The position numbers and the translations under genes are program-made. From NCBI RefSeq assembly GCF_000376825.1, contig NZ_AQXW01000004.1:248001-312000 (forward strand): 64,000 bases of DNA, written 5' to 3'. Origin of the DNA: Demetria terragena DSM 11295 (GTDB lineage Bacteria; Actinomycetota; Actinomycetes; Actinomycetales; Dermatophilaceae). The stretch's first letter is position 1, and each line of letters begins with the position of its first letter. The notes under the pieces were generated by a model. The model had not been told where the DNA came from and ran no database searches. It saw nothing but the letters and a program-made list of their open reading frames with translations. Below are positions 15,544 through 24,669 of the stretch, one piece after another.

Positions 15544-16878
15544 CTAGTCGTCCTGCGGGTTCGTCAGCGCCGGCACCCGGTCGGCCTCGGGAAGCTCCCA
15601 CGTCTCCCTGTCGACTGTTTCCTGCTCACCGCTGCGGATGTCTTTCACCTGGTCTCCGTCCGCGCCGGTAAACCACACATAGGGAATGCCGCGACGGTCA
15701 GCGAACTGGATTTGCTTCCCGAAGCGAGCAGCCTTGGGAGACACCAGAGTCGGTATGCCCCGAGACCGCAGCGACGCGGCGATGCGCATCGACTCTGAGC
15801 GTGATTCCTCGTCATTCACGGCAACAAGAACGGCGGTCGGCGTTTCACGAGAAGCGGTCAGCCCTTGCTCACCGATGAGGAGACCCAGCAGCCGAGACAC
15901 GCCGACCGAGATCCCGACACCGGGAAAAGTGCGCTTTCCATCTGAGGCGAGCGCGTCATACCGACCGCCGGAGCAGATGGAGCCATAACTCTCCTGCCCG
16001 ACCAACACCGTCTCGTAGACCGTGCCGGTGTAGTAATCGAGGCCACGGGCAATCTTCAGTTCCGCGGAAAGCACGCCCGGTGCGTGTTCGACGGCGGCAT
16101 CCATCACGGCGGCCAGCTCGGCCAGCCCCTCGTCCAGGATCTCGTGCTCGACGCCGAGTGCGCGTACTTGCTCTACGAAGGAACTGTCTGGAGTTGAGAT
16201 AGCGGCCAGCGCCAGACATTGCTTGGCCTGGTCCTGGGTGAGTCCACGCTCGACCAACGTCGAGGCCACCTTCTCTGGGCCGATCTTGTCGAGCTTGTCG
16301 ACCGTCCGAAGCGTCCCGACGACGTCTTCGATGCCAAGGCCACGGTAGAAACCTTCACAGATTTTTCGGTTGTTGACCTGAATGATGAACGGTGGCACCG
16401 GAAGTCGCGAGAACGCATCCGCGATGACCAAGGGCAACTCGACCTCATAGTGCGACGGCAGTTCACCCGTGTCGATGATGTCGATGTCGGCCTGGGTGAA
16501 CTCGCGGTAGCGCCCGCGCTGCGGCCGCTCTCCTCGCCAGCACGACTGAATTTGGTAGCGCCGGAAGGGGAACGTGAGATGCCCGGCGTTCTCCAGGACA
16601 TACCGCGAAAAGGGCACCGTGAGGTCGAAATGTAGGCCCAGGCGAGCCTCACGCGCGTCGGTTGGCGCCGCAAGGCGCGACACCGCATAGATCTCCTTGT
16701 CCGCGTCCTCGCCTTGCCCGCCGAGTCGGTCGATGGTTTCGACAGCGCGGGTTTGCACGGAGGCGAAGCCGTGGAGTTCAAAGACCTCGCGCAGGGTGTC
16801 GACGAATCGTTGCTCGGCGATGCGCTGAGCAGGCAACCACTCCAGATAACCGCTGAGTGGCGTGACCTTGGTAGCCAA
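15544..16878 (-). CDS. hisS: Histidyl-tRNA synthetase
   Basis: A class II aminoacyl-tRNA synthetase of 444 residues. It shows motif 2 (FRRYQIQSCWRGERPQRGRY then REFTQADIDIID), the histidine A motif region (ARGLDYYTGTVYE) and motif 3 (FPGVGISVGVSRLLG), followed by a C-terminal anticodon-binding domain (VLVAVNDEESRSESMRIAAS). The frame continues to 16962, overlapping the preceding gene. I place the start at TTG 16878, preceded by AAGGAC and giving the usual ATKVTPLSGYLEW N-terminus. A TTG start may moderate expression. Confidence 0.94.
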   Translation of the reverse strand: MATKVTPLSGYLEWLPAQRIAEQRFVDTLREVFELHGFASVQTRAVETIDRLGGQGEDADKEIYAVSRLAAPTDAREARLGLHFDLTVPFSRYVLENAGHLTFPFRRYQIQSCWRGERPQRGRYREFTQADIDIIDTGELPSHYEVELPLVIADAFSRLPVPPFIIQVNNRKICEGFYRGLGIEDVVGTLRTVDKLDKIGPEKVASTLVERGLTQDQAKQCLALAAISTPDSSFVEQVRALGVEHEILDEGLAELAAVMDAAVEHAPGVLSAELKIARGLDYYTGTVYETVLVGQESYGSICSGGRYDALASDGKRTFPGVGISVGVSRLLGLLIGEQGLTASRETPTAVLVAVNDEESRSESMRIAASLRSRGIPTLVSPKAARFGKQIQFADRRGIPYVWFTGADGDQVKDIRSGEQETVDRETWELPEADRVPALTNPQDD

Positions 16879-16900
16879 CGTGATGTCCTTCGATCGAGTC

Positions 16901-17596
16901 TTAGAGGTTGTTGAGGAACGGATTGGTGGCCCGCTCGCGCTGCATGGTCGTGCCGGGTCCATGCCCAGGCAGCACCAACGTGCTGTCTTTAAGTGGCAGA
17001 ACGACCTCGCGCAGTGAGCGCCTCATCGCGGCGTCGTCTCCGCCGGGAAGATCGGTGCGACCGATCGAGCCAGCGAACAGCACATCGCCCGAAAGCAGGG
17101 TGGCATCGACGTCGACCTCGTCGGGCAAGCCAGCCGGAATGTCGTTGAGCGAGAACAAGACTGAGCCTTCGGTGTGCCCCGGTGCGTGGAGTACGTCAAA
17201 GGTCAGGCCAGCAAGTTCGAGTGACTCGGCATCGGTGATGTCGCGGACGTTGCTGGGCTCATCCCATGTCGTGGCCTGCCCGAACTCCTGCTCGAACATC
17301 GCTAACAGGCCGGGATCAAGGCCTGCGAGCGGGTTCTCGAGGCGATAGCGGTCGTCCTGATGGATGTATGCCGCCACGTCGCCGCCGCATACCGCAGCCA
17401 CCGAGTGGACGTGGTCGACATGCCCATGGGTGAGCAGCACTGCGGCGGGACGCAGGCTCAACTCACGAAGGACCTCGCGCACTTGTTCTTCGATCCCGAT
17501 TCCGGGATCGACAATGACGCACTCCTCGCCGCGCCCCGTCGCCAGCACATAACAATTGGTGGCAAAGGCAGCTGCGGGGAACGACACGGCGAGCAC
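16901..17596 (-). CDS. MBL-fold hydrolase, glyoxalase II-like
   Basis: This 231-residue metallo-beta-lactamase-fold enzyme has the metal box THGHVDHVHS, later APGHTEGSVLF and LSGDVLFAGSIGRTDLPGGD, and a closing PGHGPGT. The family includes hydroxyacylglutathione hydrolases. In actinobacteria, which lack glutathione, the substrate is probably a mycothiol or other thioester. The GTG at 17596 gives the usual start (LAVSFPAAAFATNCYVL); the frame is open 18 codons upstream. Position next to hisS and divergent from a cyclophilin gene matches Mycobacterium. Confidence 0.88.
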   Translation of the reverse strand: MLAVSFPAAAFATNCYVLATGRGEECVIVDPGIGIEEQVREVLRELSLRPAAVLLTHGHVDHVHSVAAVCGGDVAAYIHQDDRYRLENPLAGLDPGLLAMFEQEFGQATTWDEPSNVRDITDAESLELAGLTFDVLHAPGHTEGSVLFSLNDIPAGLPDEVDVDATLLSGDVLFAGSIGRTDLPGGDDAAMRRSLREVVLPLKDSTLVLPGHGPGTTMQRERATNPFLNNL

Positions 17597-17700
17597 GTGC
17601 GAGACCCTACCGGAGCGGGTCCGCCCCCATTCCCGGCCAGGGCGGCGCACACCACCTAGACTGGTTCACCTACCGATATTCCGATCTCAGGAGTCTTTGC

Positions 17701-18429
17701 GTGCTGCGCCGTCGTCGTTCTTCTGTCATGACATCCGCTGCACTCCTGCTGGCGCTTGGGATGTCCGGGTGCGCCACGGGCGAGGCCCCATCGGGGGCTG
17801 CGGACTCCCCGGCGTCACCGTCGAGCGCCCCACCGGACAAATCCGGTCCGGACTGCACTGAACCACCCAAGACCCCCGGTGCGGGTAAGTCTTATGACAA
17901 GGCTCCCAGCGCCGCGACTGCCAAGGGCAAGACGTTCACCGCCACGATCAAGACCAATTGCGGCGACATCGTGCTCGAGTTGGACGGCAAGAAGGCACCT
18001 CAAACCGTCGCGTCCTTCGTGAAGTTGGCCGACGACGACTACTGGAAGAACAGTCCGTGCCACCGCCTGACCGGCGGCAGTTCGCTCTCCGTGCTGCAGT
18101 GCGGTGACCCGACCGGCGAGGGCAACGGCGACCCGGGCTATGGCTACGGCATCGAAAACGCTCCGGAGGACGGCAGCTATCCCAAGGGCACGGTGGCGAT
18201 GGCACGCACCCAGGACCCCAATTCCAACGGCGGCCAGTTCTTCTTGGTCTACGCCGACAGTCAACTACCCACCGACGGCGGCGGTTATTCCATCTTCGCC
18301 AAGGTCGTGGGCGGCTCCGACGTCTTGCAGAGCATCGCGACGGCCGGGGTGGAAGGCGGCGGCGGCGATGGGCCGCCACAACAGCCGATCAGCATCCTGT
18401 CGGTCAACGTCACTGAGAAGAAGGCCTGA
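17701..18429 (+). CDS. Secreted peptidyl-prolyl isomerase lipoprotein (cyclophilin)
   Basis: A 242-residue protein with an Arg-rich lipoprotein signal and lipobox LGMSGC, so it is anchored outside the membrane. A Ser/Pro/Ala-rich linker (about 25-65) leads into a cyclophilin domain (TIKTNCGDIVLELDGKKAPQ, FFLVYADSQLP, VVGGSDVLQSIA). It should speed folding of exported proteins. GTG start with CAGGAG upstream, and a TAGACT -10-like element at 17657-17662. It is divergent from the MBL hydrolase and followed by the DUF349 gene after 5 bp. Confidence 0.9.
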   Translation: MLRRRRSSVMTSAALLLALGMSGCATGEAPSGAADSPASPSSAPPDKSGPDCTEPPKTPGAGKSYDKAPSAATAKGKTFTATIKTNCGDIVLELDGKKAPQTVASFVKLADDDYWKNSPCHRLTGGSSLSVLQCGDPTGEGNGDPGYGYGIENAPEDGSYPKGTVAMARTQDPNSNGGQFFLVYADSQLPTDGGGYSIFAKVVGGSDVLQSIATAGVEGGGGDGPPQQPISILSVNVTEKKA

Positions 18430-18434
18430 GCACT

Positions 18435-19835
18435 ATGTCAGACCAACACCCAGACACCACCACCTCGGCACCGCGCCCCAACCCGCCGAAACCGGGTCCG
18501 GCACCAAGCCCCGCAACCATTCATCCGGCACCTCGACCCGCTGCGGCCCCGGCACCGGAGACACCGGTGAGCACCAGCAACGCGGCGACCTTTGGTCGGG
18601 TGGCTGACGACGGCATCGTCTATGTTCGTACGCCAGATGGTGAGCGTGAGGTCGGGTCCTATCCGGGCCAGCCGCCCGAAGAAGCCTTGGCATATTTCGC
18701 CCGCAAGTATGACGAACTCATGGCCAGTGCCTCGCTGCTTCTGCAGCGCGTCACGCAAACGGACCTGAGCACCCAGGACGGCTACGAGTCGCTCAAGGCG
18801 TTGCGCCAGCAGGTTTCCGAGGCACGAGTCGTGGGCGATCTTGCAAGTCTGGATTCAACCGTCGAGAACATCGCGACCGCGTTGAAGGCCAAGTCGCAGG
18901 TCGAGGGCGAGCGTCGAGCAGAAGCCAAGAAGGAGGCGATTGCCCAGCGCGAGAAGTTGGTCGCAGAAGCCGAGGGCATCGCGGCCCAGCCGGTCGAAAA
19001 GGTGCAGTGGAAGCAGAGCACCGCGCGCATGCGTGAACTCTTGGATGAGTGGAAGACCCTTCAGCGCGGAAAGACGCGGCTCGACAAGCCCGTGGAGAAC
19101 GAGCTCTGGCAGCGATTCGCTTCTGCTCGCAATGGGTTCGACAAGGCTCGCCGGTCCCACTTCGCACAGTTGGACGAGCAGCACGCTTCCGCAAAGCAGG
19201 AGAAGCAACGACTGGTCGTCGAAGCCGAGAAACTCGCAACCAGCAAGGATTGGGGACCTACTGCCTCGGCGTTCAAGCGCCTCATGGGCGAGTGGCGCCA
19301 GGCCGGACGTGCCTCCCGAAGTGACGATGACGCGCTGTGGAAGCGTTTCAAGACCGCGCAGGACTCTTTCTTCGCGGCCAAGGATGAGGTCGTCGCCGCG
19401 GAGAATGTCGAGTTCGAGGCCAACTTGAAGGTCAAGGAGGGCCTGTTGACCGAGGCCCAAGCCCTCCTCCCGATCAAAGATGTGGCCGAGGCGAAGTCTC
19501 GGTTGCGCACGATCCAGGACAAGTGGGATGCCGCTGGGAAGGTGCCCCGCAAGGACATTCAGCGCATCGAACGCTCGATGAAGAAGGTCGAGGACTCAAT
19601 CCGCGACGCCGACGAGGCCCGCTGGAAGAAGACCGACCCTGAGTTGTCGGCGCGGGCGAACTCGATGGTGACGCAGTTGGAGTCGGCAGTCGAAAGCCTC
19701 AAGGCTGACCTTGCCAAGGCCCAGGCGTCCGGTGACGAGAAGAAGATCACCGCAGCACAAGAAGCTCTCGACGCGCGCCAGGTCTGGCTTGACCAGGCCC
19801 GCAAGGCGGCGACGGACGCTGAAGGCGGCCGCTGA
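18435..19835 (+). CDS. DUF349 domain protein
   Basis: A 466-residue mostly helical protein. After a Pro/Ala/Thr-rich disordered N-terminus (about 45 residues) come repeated DUF349 units, each with a W-K or E-W core such as ARMRELLDEWKTLQRGKTRL, FKRLMGEWRQAGRASRSDDD and LRTIQDKWDAAGKVPRKDIQ. Charged coiled coils follow to the end. Proteins of this family have no established biochemical role. The fold suggests a scaffold. It follows the cyclophilin lipoprotein by 5 bp and runs into the M18 aminopeptidase with 1 bp between stop and start. Confidence 0.88.
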   Translation: MSDQHPDTTTSAPRPNPPKPGPAPSPATIHPAPRPAAAPAPETPVSTSNAATFGRVADDGIVYVRTPDGEREVGSYPGQPPEEALAYFARKYDELMASASLLLQRVTQTDLSTQDGYESLKALRQQVSEARVVGDLASLDSTVENIATALKAKSQVEGERRAEAKKEAIAQREKLVAEAEGIAAQPVEKVQWKQSTARMRELLDEWKTLQRGKTRLDKPVENELWQRFASARNGFDKARRSHFAQLDEQHASAKQEKQRLVVEAEKLATSKDWGPTASAFKRLMGEWRQAGRASRSDDDALWKRFKTAQDSFFAAKDEVVAAENVEFEANLKVKEGLLTEAQALLPIKDVAEAKSRLRTIQDKWDAAGKVPRKDIQRIERSMKKVEDSIRDADEARWKKTDPELSARANSMVTQLESAVESLKADLAKAQASGDEKKITAAQEALDARQVWLDQARKAATDAEGGR

Positions 19836-19836
19836 G

Positions 19837-21177
19837 GTGACGGATCGGTCGGCGTTGCAGTTCGAGGCCCCCGGGTTCACGGTCGATGAGTGCGCGGACG
19901 GACTGTGTGCGTACGTCGACGCCAGCCCCTCCCCCTTCCATGCCGTGGCGACCAGCGCTCGGATGCTGGACGAGGCGGGTTTCCATCGGTTGGAGGAAGC
20001 CGAGGAGTGGGCTGCCGAACGCGGCAGGTTCTACACGGTTCGCGGTGGCTCACTCGTGGCCTGGTCGACCGAGCATGCCGCCGGTCCGGAAAGCCCGATG
20101 CGCGTCGTCGGAGCACATACCGACTCCCCGAACCTGCGCATCAAACCGCGACCTGACCTGGCGCGCGCCGGGTGGCAGCTCCTGGGTGTCGAGGTCTACG
20201 GCGGCGCGTTGATCAATACCTGGCTCGATCGCGACCTCGGCCTTTCTGGCCGCGTCACCCTGCGGGACGGCGACCGGCTGGCCACTCGCTTGGTACGCAT
20301 TGATGACCCGCTCTTGCGGGTATCTCATCTGGCGATTCACCTCGACCGCTCGATCCACGACGACGGTGTGAAACTCAACCCGCAGCAGCACCTGGCCCCG
20401 CATTGGGGGTTGGGCGATGAGCCGGGCGACTTCGTGGGATACATCGCTGATCAGGTGGCGGCCCGTCCCGAGGACATCCTCGGATGGGACTTGATGACGC
20501 ACGATCTCAATCCGGCGCGGCGGGTAGGTCGTGACCGCGACCTGGTCGCAGCACCCCGCTTGGACAACCTGGCGACCAGTTTTGCCGGGACCCGAGCGTT
20601 GATCGCTGCCGTCGACGTCCCCCCAGTCCAACCCACGACGCAGGTCATCGTGCTCTTCGATCATGAGGAAGTCGGCAGCACCTCCGAGCGCGGCGCGGGA
20701 TCACAGTATTTCCCCGCCATGGTCGAGCGCATCACCGCGCAACTCGGTGGTGACCGCCAAGACATGCTGCGCTCGCTTGCCTCGACCGTGATCGCGAGTG
20801 GTGACATGGCGCATGCCACGCACCCCAATTACGCAGAGCGCCACGAACCGCAGCACACCATCGCCATGAACGGCGGGCCAGTGTTGAAGGTCAACAACAA
20901 GTTGCGTTATGCCACCGACTCCGTGGGCGCTGCAAGTTTCCGTGCGGCCGGGCAACAAGCCGGTGTCCCCGTCCAGAGTTTCGTTGTCCGGTCTGACCTC
21001 CCATGCGGCTCGACAGTCGGACCCATGACCGCAGCCTCGACAGGTGCCATCACCGTCGATTTCGGCGCGCCAACCCTGTCGATGCACTCCATTCGGGAGT
21101 TGGCCGGTTCCACCGATCAAGCCATGTATGCCGCCTGCCTGGCAGCCTTCCTCTCCCCTGAGGTGACCGTCGGATGA
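19837..21177 (+). CDS. M18 family aminopeptidase
   Basis: A 446-residue dinuclear zinc aminopeptidase that removes N-terminal residues, preferentially acidic ones in characterised relatives. Ligand motifs are AHTDSPNLRIKP (His, Asp), FDHEEVGSTSERGAGSQ (catalytic Glu-Glu) and ITVDFGAPTLSMHSIRE (C-terminal His). The GTG at 19837 directly follows the DUF349 stop and gives the standard N-terminus. The longer frame upstream is the shadow of the DUF349 gene. Its stop overlaps the next start by 4 bp. Confidence 0.93.
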   Translation: MTDRSALQFEAPGFTVDECADGLCAYVDASPSPFHAVATSARMLDEAGFHRLEEAEEWAAERGRFYTVRGGSLVAWSTEHAAGPESPMRVVGAHTDSPNLRIKPRPDLARAGWQLLGVEVYGGALINTWLDRDLGLSGRVTLRDGDRLATRLVRIDDPLLRVSHLAIHLDRSIHDDGVKLNPQQHLAPHWGLGDEPGDFVGYIADQVAARPEDILGWDLMTHDLNPARRVGRDRDLVAAPRLDNLATSFAGTRALIAAVDVPPVQPTTQVIVLFDHEEVGSTSERGAGSQYFPAMVERITAQLGGDRQDMLRSLASTVIASGDMAHATHPNYAERHEPQHTIAMNGGPVLKVNNKLRYATDSVGAASFRAAGQQAGVPVQSFVVRSDLPCGSTVGPMTAASTGAITVDFGAPTLSMHSIRELAGSTDQAMYAACLAAFLSPEVTVG

Positions 21178-21749
21178 GTCAGATCAGCCGGTTTCCGGTC
21201 CCCGAGATCGCCGACCTTCCAGCAGACCTGGGTGAACGGATCCTCCAGGTCCAGGAGAAGAGCGGCTTCGTCCCGAACGTGTTCCTCGCGCTGGCCCATC
21301 GGCCGGCTCAACTACGGCTGTTCATGGACTACCACGACGAGTTGATGGACGCCGACGAGCCGCTCACCAAGGCCGAGCGAGAAATGATTGTGGTCGCAAC
21401 CTCCGCCCAACGCGACTGCCTCTACTGCGTTGTCGCTCATGGGGCGATCCTGCGGATCCGTGCCAAAGACCCGCTGATCGCCGACTACGTTGCGACCAAT
21501 TACCGACAGGCTGACATCACGCCAGCTCAATTGGCGATGCTGGATTACTGCGTGCGACTTTCCGTCACTCCAGAAGAGATCGCCGGGCCAGACCAGCAGG
21601 TTCTGAGAGACGCTGGCTGGGACGACGACGCCATCTGGGACATGAGCGCGATCACGGCGTTTTTCTCCATGTCCAACCGCCTCGTCCACGCCATCGGCAT
21701 CCCGCCCAACGAGGAGTTTCACCTCATGGGGCGGGTGCCGCGGGGATAG
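21174..21749 (+). CDS. AhpD/carboxymuconolactone decarboxylase-fold peroxidase-related protein
   Basis: A 191-residue all-helical protein with the AhpD signature ATSAQRDCLYCVVAHGAILR (Cys-x-x-Cys followed by His), the thiol pair used for peroxide reduction in this fold. VQEKSGFVPNVFLALAHRP and FFSMSNRLVHAIGIPPNEEF fit the peroxidase-related enzyme subgroup. It overlaps the M18 gene by 4 bp and ends convergent with the SDR gene, with only 10 bp between. It probably has an antioxidant or alkyl-hydroperoxide role; the substrate is unproven. Confidence 0.85.
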   Translation: MSQISRFPVPEIADLPADLGERILQVQEKSGFVPNVFLALAHRPAQLRLFMDYHDELMDADEPLTKAEREMIVVATSAQRDCLYCVVAHGAILRIRAKDPLIADYVATNYRQADITPAQLAMLDYCVRLSVTPEEIAGPDQQVLRDAGWDDDAIWDMSAITAFFSMSNRLVHAIGIPPNEEFHLMGRVPRG

Positions 21750-21759
21750 CGCGGAATCG

Positions 21760-22548
21760 TCAGTCCACTGGCGTGACGTACGCCGAGCTGATTCCGCCAT
21801 CGACGACGAACTCGTTTGCGGTCATGAACGAACTGTCATCACTGGCCAAGAAGGCCACGGCAGCAGCCATCTCCTCGGGCTCGCCGAACCGTCCCATGGG
21901 TACGTGCACCAGGCGGCGCTGCGCCTTCTCTGGGTCGGCAGCGAACAACTCTTTCAGGAGCGGCGTATTGACCGGTCCTGGGCATAGAGCGTTCACTCGA
22001 ACTCCCTTGCGTGCGAACTGAACTCCCAACTCGCGGGTCATCGAAAGCACACCACCCTTAGACGCCGAGTAGGAGATCTGCGAGGTCGCCGCACCCATGA
22101 TCGCCACGAAGGATGCTGTGTTGATGATCGAGCCGCGTCCCTGTTCCAGCATGTAGGGCAGCACGTGCTTGCAGCAGAGGTAGACGCTCGTCAGGTTCAC
22201 CTCCTGCACCCGGCGCCACGCGGCCAGGTCGGTGTCCAGGATGGAATCGTCTTCGGGCGGGGAAATGCCGGCGTTATTGAAGGCGATGTCGATGGAGCCG
22301 TAGGCCGCCTTCACCGAGGCGAACATCGCCTCCACGGCGTCCGAGTCAGTCACGTCGGTCTTCACGAACATCCCGCCCAACTCCTCGGCCAGGGGCTCTC
22401 CGATCGATTCTTCGCAGACGTCGACAACCGCGACCTTGGCCCCTTCGGCTGCCATTCGGCGGGCGGTGGCCAGGCCTATACCGCTGGCTCCCCCGGTGAC
22501 AACGGCGACGCGGCCAACAAGGCGCCTCGGGATGGTCTGCTCGGTCAT
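21760..22548 (-). CDS. SDR family oxidoreductase of the gamma-glutamyl amine operon
   Basis: This 262-residue classical short-chain dehydrogenase shows TGGASGIGLATARRM, the NNAG motif (FNNAGISPPED), catalytic Ser in INTASFVA and YSASK. The ATG at 22548 follows AGGAGGAACACAGA. It is the last gene of the APC permease-ligase-hydrolase-ALDH-SDR series. If the substrate is gamma-glutamyl-ethanolamide, this enzyme could oxidise its primary alcohol to the aldehyde that the neighbouring ALDH then oxidises. That role is inferred; by sequence alone it could be a 3-oxoacyl reductase-like SDR. Confidence 0.85.
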   Translation of the reverse strand: MTEQTIPRRLVGRVAVVTGGASGIGLATARRMAAEGAKVAVVDVCEESIGEPLAEELGGMFVKTDVTDSDAVEAMFASVKAAYGSIDIAFNNAGISPPEDDSILDTDLAAWRRVQEVNLTSVYLCCKHVLPYMLEQGRGSIINTASFVAIMGAATSQISYSASKGGVLSMTRELGVQFARKGVRVNALCPGPVNTPLLKELFAADPEKAQRRLVHVPMGRFGEPEEMAAAVAFLASDDSSFMTANEFVVDGGISSAYVTPVD

Positions 22549-22579
22549 TCTGTGTTCCTCCTGCTGTGAAGTCGAGTGG

Positions 22580-23938
22580 TCAGTTGTCTGCGATGAAGAC
22601 TGTTTTGGTCTCGGTGAACGCATCAAGCGCGTCCGGTCCCAGTTCGCGCCCAATACCCGATTGCTTGAAGCCGCCGAACGGCGTGCTGTAGCGAACCGAG
22701 GAGTGGCTGTTGACGGAGAGGTTGCCCGCTTCCACGCCGCGAGCCACCCGCAGCGCTCGACCTATATCTCGGGTCCAGATAGACCCGGACAAGCCGTAGG
22801 CGGTCTCGTTAGCGAGGCGAATGGCGTCTTCTTCGTCCCGAAACGGCAGGACGGCAGTGACTGGGCCGAAAATCTCCTCGGTGAAGACGAGATCGGATGC
22901 GGCGCGGGCGCGTACGACAGTGGGAGCCATCCAGAATCCGGGCCCGTCGGGTCGCGACCCCGTCATCAGAATGTCGGCATCCTGCAGGTAGCCCTCAACT
23001 CGGGATCTCTGCTGTGCGGAGATCAACGGCCCCATATCTGTGTCTTCGCTGGCCGGGTCCCCCACCGCGACGGCTCGCACAGCGGGTTCCATCCGAGCGA
23101 GGAAGTCATCAAAGACGCTGTCCTGCACCAGAATTCGCGACCTGGCACAGCAGTCTTGCCCCGAGTTGTCGAAGGCACCCATGGGTGCTGCGGCGGCCGC
23201 GGCGTCCAGATCTGAGTCGGCGAAAACGACATTGGCGTTCTTGCCGCCCAGTTCCAGGGTCACCGGCTTGATCTGTTCTGCGCAGCCGGACATTACGGAC
23301 CGGCCGACTGCGGTCGAGCCAGTGAAGACGACCTTGCGAACGTCCGGATGGGTCACGAAGCGCTGACCGACCACGTTGCCTGCTCCGGGAAGGACCTGAA
23401 GCACGTCGGTCGGCAAGCCAGCCTCAAGCGCTAGCTCTCCCAGGCGCATCGCGGTCAACGGGGTGAGTTCGGCCGGCTTGAGAACCACCGTGTTCCCGGC
23501 CGCGAGGGCCGGCGCGAAGGCCCAACCCGCGATGGGCATCGGGAAGTTCCACGGGACAATCACGCCCACCACGCCGATGGGCTCGGGAAAGGTCATGGCC
23601 GTTCCGCCCGCAACGGGAATCGTGCGGCCCGTGTGACGTTCCGGCGCACCCGAGTAGTACTGCAAGACGTCACGGACGTTTCCGGCCTCCCAGCGCGCAT
23701 TCCCGACCGGATGGCCAGCATTACGCACCTCAAGCTGTGCGAGCTCTTCTTGGTGATCGGCCACAACGTCGGAGAACCGTCGCAAGAGCGCCGCCCGGTC
23801 CGCGGCGCTGACGGACCGCCACGACTGGCCTGCCCGCACCGAGCGAGCAATGGCCGCATCGGTCGCTTCGACATCGAAGAGTTCGACGTGTGTCAGCACC
23901 TCTTCGGTGGCTGGGTTCAGGACGTCGTGCGCAGTCAT
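22580..23938 (-). CDS. NAD(P)-dependent aldehyde dehydrogenase
   Basis: A 452-residue ALDH with the oxyanion Asn region VPWNFPMPIAGWAFAPALAA, catalytic Glu in LELGGKNANVVFAD, the Cys in GQDCCARSRILV and the C-terminal PFGGFKQSGIGRELG. It overlaps the amidotransferase gene by 4 bp. In gamma-glutamyl pathways this step converts a gamma-glutamyl-aminoaldehyde to the gamma-glutamyl-amino acid. That is the likely role here, between the SDR and the hydrolase. Confidence 0.9.
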   Translation of the reverse strand: MTAHDVLNPATEEVLTHVELFDVEATDAAIARSVRAGQSWRSVSAADRAALLRRFSDVVADHQEELAQLEVRNAGHPVGNARWEAGNVRDVLQYYSGAPERHTGRTIPVAGGTAMTFPEPIGVVGVIVPWNFPMPIAGWAFAPALAAGNTVVLKPAELTPLTAMRLGELALEAGLPTDVLQVLPGAGNVVGQRFVTHPDVRKVVFTGSTAVGRSVMSGCAEQIKPVTLELGGKNANVVFADSDLDAAAAAAPMGAFDNSGQDCCARSRILVQDSVFDDFLARMEPAVRAVAVGDPASEDTDMGPLISAQQRSRVEGYLQDADILMTGSRPDGPGFWMAPTVVRARAASDLVFTEEIFGPVTAVLPFRDEEDAIRLANETAYGLSGSIWTRDIGRALRVARGVEAGNLSVNSHSSVRYSTPFGGFKQSGIGRELGPDALDAFTETKTVFIADN

Positions 23939-24669
23939 AGGGTCGCCTCCTCGCGGCGGGTTTGATAGGTCCGTGCTGCCTCAACGAGGGCGTCGAAAAG
24001 ACGCGTGTCGTCTGGGTTTTCTTCCGGATGAAACTGGACGCCGAGCGCCCACCCGGCGTTCGCTACGTCCGGCTCAAGTGCCTGGACAACACCATCTTCA
24101 GAGCGGGCCGTCACCCGCAAACCGTCGCCCACGTGGTCCACTGCCTGATGGTGATAGCAGGGCGCCCAGCCGCTACTCCCTAGCACCTGAGCGGCGGTGC
24201 TGTCCGGTTCGGTGGTGAACTCCACTCGACCAAAGACGCCGGGTTCCGGCCGGTAACTCTCGTGTCCGAGCACCTCGGGCAGGTGCTGAACCAGGGTGCC
24301 GCCGCTGGCGACATTCAGCACCTGCATTCCTCGACAGATCGCCAATAACGGCAGGCCTCTGGCCAATGCTCCACGGACCAGCGCGATTTCGTGCGCGTCC
24401 CGGCCACGCTCTGTCTGGGTCAGCGGGTGCGCGACGTGGCCATAACTCTCGGCTTCCATGTCGGCGCCGCCGATCACGATCAGGCCGTCGAGACCATCCA
24501 GGACCAGCTCGTCGGTTCCGATGGGCGGCAGCAAGAGCGGAGTGCCGCCTGCAGACACGACACCGTGCAGGTAGGTCATGGGGACCAGCGCGGCAGGCTT
24601 ACGCCAGTCCCCCCAGGCGGCTTCGCGGCAGTAGGTAGTCAGCCCGATGCGGACCAGCCCATCCTTCAC
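23935..24669 (-). CDS. Class I glutamine amidotransferase-like hydrolase (PuuD type)
   Basis: The 244-residue protein has the nucleophile elbow LLAICRGMQVLNVASGG and the His-Glu pair in VQFHPEENPDD, the complete catalytic triad of peptidase C26 gamma-glutamyl hydrolases. Its neighbours (glutamine-synthetase-like ligase upstream, ALDH downstream, 4-bp overlaps on both sides) place it as the enzyme that splits the gamma-glutamyl amide and returns glutamate. PuuD of putrescine catabolism is the nearest described analogue. Confidence 0.9.
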   Translation of the reverse strand: MKDGLVRIGLTTYCREAAWGDWRKPAALVPMTYLHGVVSAGGTPLLLPPIGTDELVLDGLDGLIVIGGADMEAESYGHVAHPLTQTERGRDAHEIALVRGALARGLPLLAICRGMQVLNVASGGTLVQHLPEVLGHESYRPEPGVFGRVEFTTEPDSTAAQVLGSSGWAPCYHHQAVDHVGDGLRVTARSEDGVVQALEPDVANAGWALGVQFHPEENPDDTRLFDALVEAARTYQTRREEATL